Positions 35,034-45,307 of a DNA stretch of 64,000 nucleotides are shown piece after piece. The position numbers were made by a program, and so were the translations under genes. Under the pieces are notes generated by a model. The model was not told the DNA's origin and ran no database searches. It saw nothing but the letters and a program-made list of their open reading frames with translations. The first letter of the stretch is position 1. Every line of letters starts with the position of its first letter. The DNA is from Candidatus Limnocylindrales bacterium. GTDB taxonomy: Bacteria; Desulfobacterota; Binatia; UBA1149; CAITLU01. The stretch spans positions 419,012 to 483,011 of the forward strand of contig DASPNR010000007.1 of assembly GCA_035626395.1 (NCBI GenBank). The letters are read 5' to 3'.

Positions 35034-36818
35034 ATGTACGAGAGCTTTTTCGGGCTCAGCGATCTGCCTTTCCGGCTCACGCCCGACCCAAGATACCTGT
35101 TCATGAGCGCGAAGCATCGCGAGGCGTTCGCGCATCTGGTCTACGGCATCAGTGAAGGCAGCGGATTCGTCGCCATCACCGGTGAGGTTGGCGCCGGCAA
35201 GACCACGCTCATCCGCGCGCTGCTGGCCGAGGCCGCCAAGGACGTCACCGTCGTCTCGATCGTCAATCCGGTGCTGACGTCGACCGAGCTCCTGCAGACG
35301 ATCAACGCCGAGCTCGGGCTGCCCTCGCGCAGCACCAGCCGCAAGGAGCTGCTCGAAGAGCTGTCGGCGTTCCTGCAACGGAACAAGAAAGAAGGCCGCC
35401 GCACCGTCATCATCGTCGATGAGGCGCAGAACCTTGATCCGGTCGTCCTCGAGCAGCTGCGGCTCCTGTCCAACCTGGAGACGGAAACCGAGAAGCTGAT
35501 CCAGGTCGTGCTGGTGGGCCAGCCCGAGCTGCATGGCCTTCTGCAGCGCCACGACCTGCGCCAGCTCAACCAGCGCGTCACGGAACGCTGGCACCTCGAC
35601 AAGCTCGATCGCGACGAGGCGTACGAGTACGTCCGCCATCGTCTGCGTGTGGCCGGTGCGCAGGGCGAGCTGATCGACGGCAAGGGCCTCGAGCTGATGT
35701 ACCGCTTCACCGGCGGTGTGCCGCGCCTGCTCAACATTCTCGGGCATCGCTCGCTGCTGGTGGCCTACACTCGAAGCCGCGGCCGCGCCGGTGCACCCGA
35801 AGTGACCGCGGCCGCGCGCGAGCTCGGTTACGTGCCGCAGGCCGTTGCCAGGGAAGGCCGCAGCTGGCCGCGCTGGGCTGCCGTGGCCGGTGCCGGTGTG
35901 GCCGCGGCGGTAGTGGCCTTCTTTCTGTTCGCGCCGCTCGCCGACGATGCCACCGCCACCCGCCGCGTTGGCGAGGAGGCGGCGCAGGCACCGGTGCAGC
36001 GTCGCTCGGCCCTTGCGCCCATGCCCGCCACGTCCGGCGAGGCCGCAGTGACCGATGTCGATGCCGCCGCAGGAGCTGCAGGCGCGTCGCAGCCGTCCTC
36101 GGCGGAGCCGCAGGCGCTGGCGACGGCTTCCGCATCGGCCGCACCTGCAGCCGCACCGCCGCGGTCGCCGCCATCCGCCGAATCCGTGCTGGCCGCGCTG
36201 ACGAGCGTGCCGGTGTTCGACGCGGCGGTGACCGCCTACTCCTCGCTCCTGCAGCTCTGGGGCAAGCCGGCGGTGACCGAAGCGGATCTGACCGATAGCA
36301 CGCTCGACCTCGAGCCCATCGCCGCCTCCAGAGGCCTTCGCTACCTGTCGGTGGAGATCAATCGCGCCCTGCTGTCCGTGCTCGATCTGCCGGCATTGAT
36401 CGAGCTGCAGTTGCCTGGCCAGAGCGAGGTACGCTACGCACTTCTCGAAGGCGTCGATCCCATCGGCGGAATGGTGCATCTCGGCGGCGGCGTTGCCGTC
36501 AGCGACGCGACGTTGGACCAGTGGTGGAACGGCCGCGCTCACATCCTGTGGCGTGATGAGCAGGGCCTTCGCTTCGATCTTGGCCCGGGCAGCGGCGGCC
36601 CCGCCGTGCGCAAGCTGCAGGAGATGCTCCTCCAGGCCGGCGTGTATCAGGGCGAGCCCACGGGCCTTTATGACGATCTGACGGAAAACGCGGTGCGCCG
36701 CTTCCAGGACGCCAGGCACATCGCCACCGACGGCGTTGCCGGGCCCATCACACAGATCCTGTTGTACAACTCGCTAGGCACGCAGCCGCGACCTACACTG
36801 GTGCGCGCTCGCGCCTGA
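35034..36818 (+). CDS. ExeA/GspA-like AAA ATPase with peptidoglycan-binding domain
   Basis: About 594 aa from ATG 35034 (MYESFFGLSDLPFRLTPDP, the usual ExeA N-terminus). The AAA domain at residues about 35-270 has Walker A TGEVGAGKTTLIRAL, Walker B RTVIIVDEAQNLD and sensor region LLSNLETETEKLIQVVLVGQ. A membrane helix sits at about 285-305. A long Ala/Pro-rich periplasmic linker follows. The C-terminus (GSGGPAVRKLQEMLLQAGVY, NAVRRFQDARHIATDGVAGP) is a PG_binding_1 domain. In Aeromonas the ExeAB complex remodels peptidoglycan so that the type II secretin can assemble. The next gene encodes a GspB/ExeB-like partner. Confidence 0.9.
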   Translation: MYESFFGLSDLPFRLTPDPRYLFMSAKHREAFAHLVYGISEGSGFVAITGEVGAGKTTLIRALLAEAAKDVTVVSIVNPVLTSTELLQTINAELGLPSRSTSRKELLEELSAFLQRNKKEGRRTVIIVDEAQNLDPVVLEQLRLLSNLETETEKLIQVVLVGQPELHGLLQRHDLRQLNQRVTERWHLDKLDRDEAYEYVRHRLRVAGAQGELIDGKGLELMYRFTGGVPRLLNILGHRSLLVAYTRSRGRAGAPEVTAAARELGYVPQAVAREGRSWPRWAAVAGAGVAAAVVAFFLFAPLADDATATRRVGEEAAQAPVQRRSALAPMPATSGEAAVTDVDAAAGAAGASQPSSAEPQALATASASAAPAAAPPRSPPSAESVLAALTSVPVFDAAVTAYSSLLQLWGKPAVTEADLTDSTLDLEPIAASRGLRYLSVEINRALLSVLDLPALIELQLPGQSEVRYALLEGVDPIGGMVHLGGGVAVSDATLDQWWNGRAHILWRDEQGLRFDLGPGSGGPAVRKLQEMLLQAGVYQGEPTGLYDDLTENAVRRFQDARHIATDGVAGPITQILLYNSLGTQPRPTLVRARA

Positions 36819-36834
36819 GGATCGAGGGAAGCAA

Positions 36835-38355
36835 TTGAGCAGCATTCTGGATGCGGTCACCAAGGACGCGCAGCGAGGCGACAAGCCGGCGCTGACGCCG
36901 CTGCCGCCGCAGTTCGAAGGCGGGCCGCCACCGCCGTCTGGCGGCCGGCGCTGGGCGTCCGCTGCCGCGGTCGTCGTCGTGGGCCTGGTGATCGGCGCGC
37001 TCGCCGCGCGAACGTTCGGGACCGGCGACAGCGAGCCCGAATCGCTGCTCGTCGCCGAGGTCGAAGAGAAGATGGCTCGGCGCGGCGCTGACAAGGCCGG
37101 CGCAGGAGCGGCCGGCGCGGAAAGCGGCGACGCAGAGCGGCTCGCCCCCGCTGAGCCTGCGGCAGCCGCCGATCGCGGGCGCGGCGATCGTCGCAGTGCC
37201 AAAGCGGAGCGCCAGGAGGCAAAGGAAGCCCGCCATGCGGTTCGCGAGGCGCGCCATGCCGGCAAGATGGAAGCTTCGAAGGTGGTGCCGGGCGACGGCG
37301 CGAAGACTCCTGCGCTGCCGGGCCGGAGCGTAGCGCCCGTCCCTGCGCGCGCGCCCGCTGCTGCACCGGCGCCGCAGGTAAAGACGGCACCGCCGCTGAC
37401 CCCGCCGTCGGCGCCGAGCCCGTCGGCCGTCGCGGCGGCCAAGCCGCCTCCGGCGCGAGACGTTGCTCCACCGCCGGCACCGACGCCGCCATTTACCGGG
37501 CCGGCAACCCCGCCGCTGCCGGGACCCGATGCACTTGCCGACGCGGCTGCGGGCGGCGGCACCGGGATCGTTCCGCGCGCGACCCCTCGCGATGGCCGAG
37601 AGTTGACCGAGCCGGCCACTCCGCCGGAAGCGCCGCCTTCACCGACGGTGGCGCAGACCCGGCCGGCAGCGCCGCCCTCGGCAGCGACGACGCCAGCGGC
37701 GCCGCAGGCAGCCTCATCGCCCGCTCGTGCAGCCGCGACCGCGGAAGTGAATCCGCCGGTGGCTGCGCCGGTGCCTGCGAACCAACCGTCCGTCGCCGTC
37801 GCTACGCCGCCGGGCGTCGCCGCGGCCACGCCGCCGGGCGCGCCCGCAGCCCGACCTGCCGCCGGCCCGACCGCTGCAGCGCCCAAGCCGTCCGCTGCGC
37901 CGCCGCCCGGCGCCGCACGCCCTGGCGGCGCAGCAGCGCCCGTCGCTGCCGAGCCGCCCGTGGTCGTCGCCAGCGTTCCGCCACCAGGCGTTCCGGCGCC
38001 GCGTGCGCGCAGCGGACCTGCACCCGCCGGCACCAGGCCTTCCGCTCCAGCACCCGGGGCCGTTGCACCGCCCGCTCCGGCGCCCGCCGACGCGGCAGCG
38101 GACACGCCGGCGCCGGGGCCGCGTCCAGTGCTGGAGGAGAAGCCGACGGATGCGCCCGAGGTCGCGCTGATGTTCATCCTGTGGGCTCGCCAGCCCTCGC
38201 AGAGGATGGCGTCCATTCGCGTCGGCACCGGCAGCGTCACCGTGGTTCACGAAGGCGAGTTCGTGGAGGGAATGCAGGTCGCGTCCATTCATCAGGACGC
38301 AATCGATTTCACCTGGACCGGGCGCACCTTCCGCATCCACGTGCGCCCGTTCTGA
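36835..38355 (+). CDS. GspB/ExeB-like protein with long Pro/Ala-rich periplasmic linker
   Basis: About 506 aa starting at TTG 36835, 16 bp after the ExeA-like gene; MSSILDAVTK matches the family N-terminus and supports the rare start. A membrane helix lies at residues about 40-60. Residues about 65-435 are a very long Pro/Ala-rich region with an Arg/Glu/Ala-rich coiled-looking piece (AKAERQEAKEARHAVREA). The last ~65 residues match the GspB C-terminal domain (ALMFILWARQPSQRMASIRV, EFVEGMQVASIHQDAIDFTW, FRIHVRPF). With its neighbour it should anchor or place a secretin, but no type II secretion core genes are in the window. The length is far above the usual GspB because of the linker. Confidence 0.82.
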   Translation: MSSILDAVTKDAQRGDKPALTPLPPQFEGGPPPPSGGRRWASAAAVVVVGLVIGALAARTFGTGDSEPESLLVAEVEEKMARRGADKAGAGAAGAESGDAERLAPAEPAAAADRGRGDRRSAKAERQEAKEARHAVREARHAGKMEASKVVPGDGAKTPALPGRSVAPVPARAPAAAPAPQVKTAPPLTPPSAPSPSAVAAAKPPPARDVAPPPAPTPPFTGPATPPLPGPDALADAAAGGGTGIVPRATPRDGRELTEPATPPEAPPSPTVAQTRPAAPPSAATTPAAPQAASSPARAAATAEVNPPVAAPVPANQPSVAVATPPGVAAATPPGAPAARPAAGPTAAAPKPSAAPPPGAARPGGAAAPVAAEPPVVVASVPPPGVPAPRARSGPAPAGTRPSAPAPGAVAPPAPAPADAAADTPAPGPRPVLEEKPTDAPEVALMFILWARQPSQRMASIRVGTGSVTVVHEGEFVEGMQVASIHQDAIDFTWTGRTFRIHVRPF

Positions 38356-38359
38356 GCTC

Positions 38360-39817
38360 CTACTGCAGATAGCCGAGGCTGCGCAGCGTCTCTTCGTCCT
38401 GCGGATCCGGACGCGCGCGCCGCGCCGCTGGCCGCGTCTCCGCCATCGACGTCTCCCACGCGTCGAGAGCCGCGGCGAGGTCGGCCTGAAGCGCATCCCG
38501 CCTGCCTTCATACAGATTGTTCAGCTCGGCCGGGTCCGCCGACAGATCGTACAACTCGTAGGCCGAGGTGCGGCGCCGCTGCGGAATCTTGATCAGCTTG
38601 TGCCGGCCGCGACGCGCCATCGTCCAGCGCCCGTCGACGCCCTTGACCTGCAGGCGCGGAAAGGCGGCCGCACGTCTTCGGAACGGCGTGGCGGCGGCGA
38701 AGAGGGTGCGCCCGGTGCGATCCTCGGAAGGATCGAACAGGTCCACTCCATCCAGATCGCCGCCGCACGTCCATCCCATCATGCGGCACAGCGTCGGCAC
38801 CACGTCGATCGGCGACGCCAGATCGTGACGATGGCCGGATGGCACACCCGGCCCCCGCATCATCAGAACCGCGCGGACCAGTTCGTCGTAGACGGTGTAG
38901 TCGTGCGCGAAGAAGAGGCCGTGCTCGCCCATCGCCTCGCCGTGGTCGGAGACGATGACGACGAGCGTCTCGTCGCTGCGTCCGCTCGAGTCCAGGCGTG
39001 CGAGCAGTCGTGCAAGCTGCTCGTCGACGTATCGGAGCTCTCCTTCGTAGAGCCGCATCGCCTGAGCGACGTCGGCGGGAGCGTAGTCGGCGCCGCTGTA
39101 GATGCGCGTCAGATCGCGGTCGTCGGCGGAGAAGTCCCGCATGACGCGGCTGTCGGTGCTGGCGGCCCCGGCGGCCGCAGCGTGCTCGGCCGGCGGCCGG
39201 TACGGCATGTGCGGATCGAAGTAATGGACCCAGAGGAAGAAGGGAGAGCTGCCGAAGCCGTCGAGGATCCGCAGCGCCGAGTCCGTCACCGACCTGGCAT
39301 TGGCGCCTCGCAATGACACCGGCTCGTCGTCCCGGTGCGCGGCGTAGTGCTCGAATCCGCGATCGAAGCCGGTGGCCGGCCGCGCCAGCCACGGATTGGA
39401 GACCACCGCGCCCGTGCGCAGGCCGGCGCCGCGCGCCAGCTCCGCCAGCGTCTGTCCGGCAAAGTCATGCAGCGTGACGCCGGAGGCGTGGATGAAGATT
39501 CCGGAGCGGTCCGGGTAGGCGCCGGTCATGAGCGCAGCGACCGCCGGCATCGTGAAGGGCGCGACCGAGACGGCTTCGCGGAAGACGGCCGCCTGCTCGG
39601 CCCACCGGGCCAGCGCCGGCATGTGCTCGGGCGCGCCGCCGTATGCTGCAACCCGATCGGCCCGCAGCGTGTCGATCACGATCATCAATATGGACGTGGC
39701 CGACGTCGTGGGAGCGCGCGGTCCGGGCCCCTCAGGAACGTGCTCCCTGCAGCCGCCCACGAGCGCCGCGATTGCAATCGCGCACGCACAACGACCGGCT
39801 GCCTGCATCGCAAGCAT
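38360..39817 (-). CDS. Sulfatase-superfamily lipoprotein with atypical active-site motif
   Basis: About 485 aa from ATG 39817 (39808 also possible), chosen because a signal peptide ending ALVGGC (lipobox) begins there; the frame is open a further 64 codons upstream. Alkaline phosphatase/sulfatase fold: ILMIVIDTLRADRVAAYGG (metal Asp), FFLWVHYFDPHMPYRPP and VVIVSDHGEAMGEHGLFF (metal Asp-His). Where sulfatases have C/S-x-P-x-R before L-x-TG, this reads APFTMPAVAALMTG, with Thr in the nucleophile position and no Arg, so formylglycine maturation is impossible. Phosphoesterase or phosphotransferase chemistry is an alternative. Ends at SLGYLQ, as in many members of this subgroup. Confidence 0.8.
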   Translation of the reverse strand: MLAMQAAGRCACAIAIAALVGGCREHVPEGPGPRAPTTSATSILMIVIDTLRADRVAAYGGAPEHMPALARWAEQAAVFREAVSVAPFTMPAVAALMTGAYPDRSGIFIHASGVTLHDFAGQTLAELARGAGLRTGAVVSNPWLARPATGFDRGFEHYAAHRDDEPVSLRGANARSVTDSALRILDGFGSSPFFLWVHYFDPHMPYRPPAEHAAAAGAASTDSRVMRDFSADDRDLTRIYSGADYAPADVAQAMRLYEGELRYVDEQLARLLARLDSSGRSDETLVVIVSDHGEAMGEHGLFFAHDYTVYDELVRAVLMMRGPGVPSGHRHDLASPIDVVPTLCRMMGWTCGGDLDGVDLFDPSEDRTGRTLFAAATPFRRRAAAFPRLQVKGVDGRWTMARRGRHKLIKIPQRRRTSAYELYDLSADPAELNNLYEGRRDALQADLAAALDAWETSMAETRPAARRARPDPQDEETLRSLGYLQ

Positions 39818-39869
39818 GCGCAAACGCAAGCACCCCCCAAGCTGGTGGTTTTGCAAAAGCTTGCGATGC
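39805..39869 (-). promoter_or_regulatory. Inverted repeat covering the start of the sulfatase-like gene
   Basis: GCATCGCAAGC (39805-39815) is perfectly complementary to GCTTGCGATGC (39859-39869). The 11-bp stem encloses 43 nt that contain smaller pairings (TTTTGCAAAA; CACC with GGTG). The downstream arm overlaps the candidate start codons at 39808 and 39817, so folding in the mRNA could hide them. No known riboswitch class was recognised. Confidence 0.45.
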
Positions 39870-40068
39870 TTTCGCCACGTCGCCGAAACGACGACGCCAA
39901 AAATCCCTAAGCTGCTGAAGTTGATGGCATTTCCCCACGACAGGATGGCGTAACTGCCGATGCTGCCGAGTGATTTCTTGACTGCCTTCCTTTGCATGCG
40001 TAGCGTCACGCGTCATTCGGCGATCGCGAAACGAGCCAAACCCCGCGAAACGCCGTCGGATTTTACAC
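39870..40068. other. Divergent region between the sulfatase-like gene and rpoD
   Basis: About 200 bp of lower GC than its surroundings. On the minus strand it is an open frame continuous with the sulfatase-like gene but lacks features of an exported protein's start. It should hold promoters for both genes; none could be assigned with confidence. Only a weak purine stretch precedes rpoD. Confidence 0.35.
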
Positions 40069-42057
<1,989 letters not shown>

Positions 42058-42092
42058 TTGGAGTCGCGCCGAGGCCCTGACACTATCCGGCC

Positions 42093-43196
42093 GTGCCTCG
42101 GCGATCTGACGCCAGACGAGCTGTCGACGAGCAGCAGGAAGAAACGCCGATCAAGGGCGGTCGTATCGACCGCTCCGCGCTCCGGCGCGGCGCCACGATC
42201 GTCGTCCTGCTGCTGGTCGTTTCCTACACCGGCATCTTCCTGTGGGCCGGCGCCGACAGCCTTCGCGCTGCATGGGACCGCCTGGAAGCGCACTACGTCA
42301 CGCTCCCGCTCCTGGCCACGTTCCTGAGCTATCTGACCATGTCGATCTCCTACGAGGGGATCGTGCGCGCCGCCGGCGCCTCCATCGGCTCGCGCGACAT
42401 GTTCCGGATCACGCTGGTCGCCAACACGGCCAACTACATTTTCCCCAGCGGTGGCCTGACCGGCTTCGCGCTGCGACTGCTGTTCTTCACCAAGCGGGGA
42501 ATCACGCCGGGGACGGCGGTGGCGATCTCCTTCACGCAGACGCTGCTGACCAACCTCATGCTGGTGCTGTTCGTCGTCTACGGCCTGATCAACCTGCTAC
42601 TGAAGGAGGACATCGAAGGCACGCCGCTGGTGGCGGCCGGCGTGGCGACGGCGCTGCTGGGAATCGGCTTTCTGCTGCTCGTTCTCATGATCTACAGCTC
42701 GGCCATGCGCCAACGCATCCTCTCGGTCGGTGCGCACGCCGTCGACCGTGTGCTGGACCGCACAGGCTATCACGGACGATTCGCCGCCCGCGCGCGCCGC
42801 TTCTTCGTCCACATCGACGAGGGGATGGGCCTTTTCGCGGGCAGGCCGGGAGCGATGGTGCTGCCGAGCCTGTGGATCTTCATGGACTGGCTTTTCATGA
42901 TGGGAGCGCTGTGGCTCGGTTTCTACGCGACCGGGCGTCCCGTCGGCTTCAGCCTGATCACGATCGCGTTCTCGGTCTCCAGCGTGCTGGCGTTCCTGTC
43001 GTTCGTACCCGGCGCGGCCGGCGTGCTCGAAGGGAGCCTGGCCGTGACGCTGTCGAGCCTGGGCGTCCCGATCGAGGATTCGGCACTGCCCATCTTTCTC
43101 TACAGGTTCTGCTACTTCATCGTACCCACCGTGGTCGCCTTCTTTCTGGCCCACGGTGCCTTCACCGGGACGCGCAGGGCCGAAGAGGTGTTGTGA
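42093..43196 (+). CDS. YbhN/AglD-type (UPF0104) polytopic membrane protein
   Basis: About 367 aa from GTG 42093. Eight or so hydrophobic helices, with NTANYIFPSGGLTGFALRLL and FLSFVPGAAGVLEGSLAVTL, which match the lysylphosphatidylglycerol synthase transmembrane (UPF0104) family. The catalytic synthetase domain of MprF is not attached, so lipid flipping or transfer is possible but not shown. Its stop overlaps the start of the DUF502 gene (GTGA). Confidence 0.8.
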   Translation: MPRRSDARRAVDEQQEETPIKGGRIDRSALRRGATIVVLLLVVSYTGIFLWAGADSLRAAWDRLEAHYVTLPLLATFLSYLTMSISYEGIVRAAGASIGSRDMFRITLVANTANYIFPSGGLTGFALRLLFFTKRGITPGTAVAISFTQTLLTNLMLVLFVVYGLINLLLKEDIEGTPLVAAGVATALLGIGFLLLVLMIYSSAMRQRILSVGAHAVDRVLDRTGYHGRFAARARRFFVHIDEGMGLFAGRPGAMVLPSLWIFMDWLFMMGALWLGFYATGRPVGFSLITIAFSVSSVLAFLSFVPGAAGVLEGSLAVTLSSLGVPIEDSALPIFLYRFCYFIVPTVVAFFLAHGAFTGTRRAEEVL

Positions 43197-43828
43197 ATCG
43201 TCTGCGCAACCTCTTCATCGCGGGCCTGCTCGTGTTGATTCCGGTGGTGCTGACGATCTGGATACTGCAGCTTCTCCTCGGTTTTCTCGACGCGGTCTCG
43301 CAGCCCCTCCTGCGCCTGTACATCGGGCGCGACGTTCCCGGCGTCGGCGTAGTGCTGACGGCGCTGATCGTGCTCATGCTGGGCTACATGACGTCCTGGT
43401 TCGCCGGCCGGCGCGTGGTCGAAGCCTTCGAGGCCCACATGGCTCGGATCCCGATCGTGGGCAGCATCTACTCGACGACGCGTCAGGTCGTGCGCGGCTT
43501 CTCCTCGAGCGAGGGTATGAGCTTCAAGCGCACGGTTCTGGTGCGGCGTGAGGACGCGCTGCTGTTCGGCTTCGTCACCGGCGAGTTCGTGCTGAGCCGC
43601 GAAGGCGAGGAGGTGGAGATGGCCAGCGTTTACGTACCCACGAATCATCTTTACCTCGGCGACGTCTTCATCATGCCGCGCAAGGACGTGCTCGAAGTGG
43701 ACATGACGCTCGAAGAGGGGATTTCCGCGGTGCTCTCGTGCGGCGGCTCGCTGCCCGACGAGATCCGCTTCCGCGATGCCGGCCACCTGTCGGATTCGCA
43801 GCGGCCGCGGGAGCTGCCGAGGCCATGA
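43193..43828 (+). CDS. DUF502 family membrane protein
   Basis: 211 aa from GTG 43193, which overlaps the upstream stop by 4 nt. Two membrane helices (NLFIAGLLVLIPVVLTIWIL and VGVVLTALIVLMLGYMTSW) precede a soluble part with IPIVGSIYSTTRQVVRGFSS and VYVPTNHLYLGDVFIMPRKD, diagnostic of DUF502. The biochemical role is unknown. It overlaps the following ROK kinase gene by ATGA, so the three genes form a coupled operon. Confidence 0.88.
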   Translation: MNRLRNLFIAGLLVLIPVVLTIWILQLLLGFLDAVSQPLLRLYIGRDVPGVGVVLTALIVLMLGYMTSWFAGRRVVEAFEAHMARIPIVGSIYSTTRQVVRGFSSSEGMSFKRTVLVRREDALLFGFVTGEFVLSREGEEVEMASVYVPTNHLYLGDVFIMPRKDVLEVDMTLEEGISAVLSCGGSLPDEIRFRDAGHLSDSQRPRELPRP

Positions 43829-44754
43829 GCGAGGAACGCTATCTCGGCTTCGACGTCGGCGGCCAGTCGGTCAAGGCCGCGCTCGTGGACGCTCGGGGCA
43901 CCGTGCTGCGCAGCGAAAGCGCGCCCACCGGCCCAGGCACCGACGAGGAGAGCCTGGTGCGCACGTTCCTGGCGCTGCGCGAGTCGCTGGCGCACGACGG
44001 CTGCGCCGGCGTGGGCGTCGGCATCGCCGGCGTGCTCGACAGCCATGGAACCTTGCGCGGTGGCCCGCACCTGCCCGAGCTGCATGGAAAGCGGATCGAG
44101 AAGTTCGTCGCCACAGGAATGGGCGTGCCCGCAACCGTGCGCAACGACGCCGACTGCGCCGCCGTCGCCGAAGGCTGGATCGGTGCCGCAGTAGGCCGGC
44201 ACGACTATCTGGCCATCACGCTCGGCACCGGCGTGGGGTCGGGGCTGGTGCTGGGCGGGCAGCTGCGCCGCGGCGAGAGCGGCTACGGCTGCGAGTTCGG
44301 GCACATGATCGTCGTGCACCAGGGGCTGCGCTGCGGCTGCGGCAATCGCGGCTGCCTCGAAGCCTACATTTCCGAAACGGCGACACGACGGGCGGTGGAG
44401 CGTGCTGGTCTGGAGCAGCGCCTGCTCCGCGGCCGCGAGCCCGAAGGCGGCATCGCTCGCGTGCTGTTCGACGCGGCCGCGGGCGGCGATGCGCAGGCCG
44501 ACGCGATCGTCGACGGCATGATCGATCATCTCGGGACGGCCTTGGCTTCGGCCGTCAACATTCTCGACCTCACCACCATCGTCGTCGGCGGCGGCATTGC
44601 GCCCGGCGTGCTGGCGCGCGTCGAGCGGCTGCGGGCGGCCATCGCGGCGAGCCTGTTCGCGCGCTCGGTCGATGACGTCGAGATCGTCGAAGCTGCCGGA
44701 GGCCCGCTCGCCGGCGCCATCGGCGCCGCTCGTCTGGCGATGCTCGCGCGTTGA
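43825..44754 (+). CDS. ROK-family sugar kinase
   Basis: About 309 aa from ATG 43825, coupled to the DUF502 gene. YLGFDVGGQSVKAALVDARG is the phosphate-binding loop; VRNDADCAAVAEGWIG contains the catalytic Asp region; LGTGVGSGLVLGGQL is the second ATP motif; the ROK zinc site is LRCGCGNRGCLEAYIS preceded by CEFGHMIV. There is no N-terminal helix-turn-helix, so it is a kinase and not a NagC/XylR repressor. Glucose is the most common substrate of stand-alone members; N-acetyl-hexosamines are alternatives. Confidence 0.88.
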   Translation: MSEERYLGFDVGGQSVKAALVDARGTVLRSESAPTGPGTDEESLVRTFLALRESLAHDGCAGVGVGIAGVLDSHGTLRGGPHLPELHGKRIEKFVATGMGVPATVRNDADCAAVAEGWIGAAVGRHDYLAITLGTGVGSGLVLGGQLRRGESGYGCEFGHMIVVHQGLRCGCGNRGCLEAYISETATRRAVERAGLEQRLLRGREPEGGIARVLFDAAAGGDAQADAIVDGMIDHLGTALASAVNILDLTTIVVGGGIAPGVLARVERLRAAIAASLFARSVDDVEIVEAAGGPLAGAIGAARLAMLAR

Positions 44755-44814
44755 GCGCGGTGGCCGTTTCAGCCTAGAATCCGCGACGCTTACACCCACG
44801 GAGGTCGTCCCCGC

Positions 44815-45306
44815 ATGCACAGGAACCTGAAGACGCTGTCCGTTCTCGCCTTGTCGCTCGCCCTGGCCGCTTGTGAGAACAAGAGCGAGACCACGACGGC
44901 GCCGGCCGCCAAGCCCGCCGATGCACCGGCCGCAGCGCCCGCTCCTGCCGCAGGCTCGGGTGCCAGGACCGTCGCCTTCGAGCTGAAGGACGAGAAAGCC
45001 GTGGGCGCGCTGCAAATCGACGTCGAATACAAGGGAAAGGGCCGCTTCGTCGGGGATCACGATGGCGTGGCGTGCGAGACGCTGATCGAGGGTGCGCTGA
45101 GCAGCTACAACCACATGCCCAACGAGAAGATGCTCAAGGCCGCGTTCGTCGCGGTCAAGGGCTTCACCGGCCCGGTCAAGTTCTCGCAGTGCAAGTACGA
45201 AGGCGAGACCAAAGCAGACGATTTCAAGATCACCGTGCGCGATGCTTCCTCGCCCGATCTTCAGGAGATCGATCCTGCTCCCAGCGTCGCGGTGACGTTG
45301 CAGTGA
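44815..45306 (+). CDS. Minimal cohesin-like lipoprotein
   Basis: 163 aa from ATG 44815. The signal ends in LALAAC, a lipobox; an Ala/Pro linker of about 30 residues follows. The rest is exactly one cohesin-like module: VGALQIDVEYKGKGRFVG, DGVACETLIEG, FVAVKGFTGPVKFSQCKYE and DDFKITVRDASSP. It has the cysteine pair and the G-F-x-G-P element seen in the copies 35-40 kb away. Its stop is one base before ispG, so it is probably read into that gene. This is the simplest form of the domain in the window. Confidence 0.78.
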   Translation: MHRNLKTLSVLALSLALAACENKSETTTAPAAKPADAPAAAPAPAAGSGARTVAFELKDEKAVGALQIDVEYKGKGRFVGDHDGVACETLIEGALSSYNHMPNEKMLKAAFVAVKGFTGPVKFSQCKYEGETKADDFKITVRDASSPDLQEIDPAPSVAVTLQ

Positions 45307-45307
45307 C

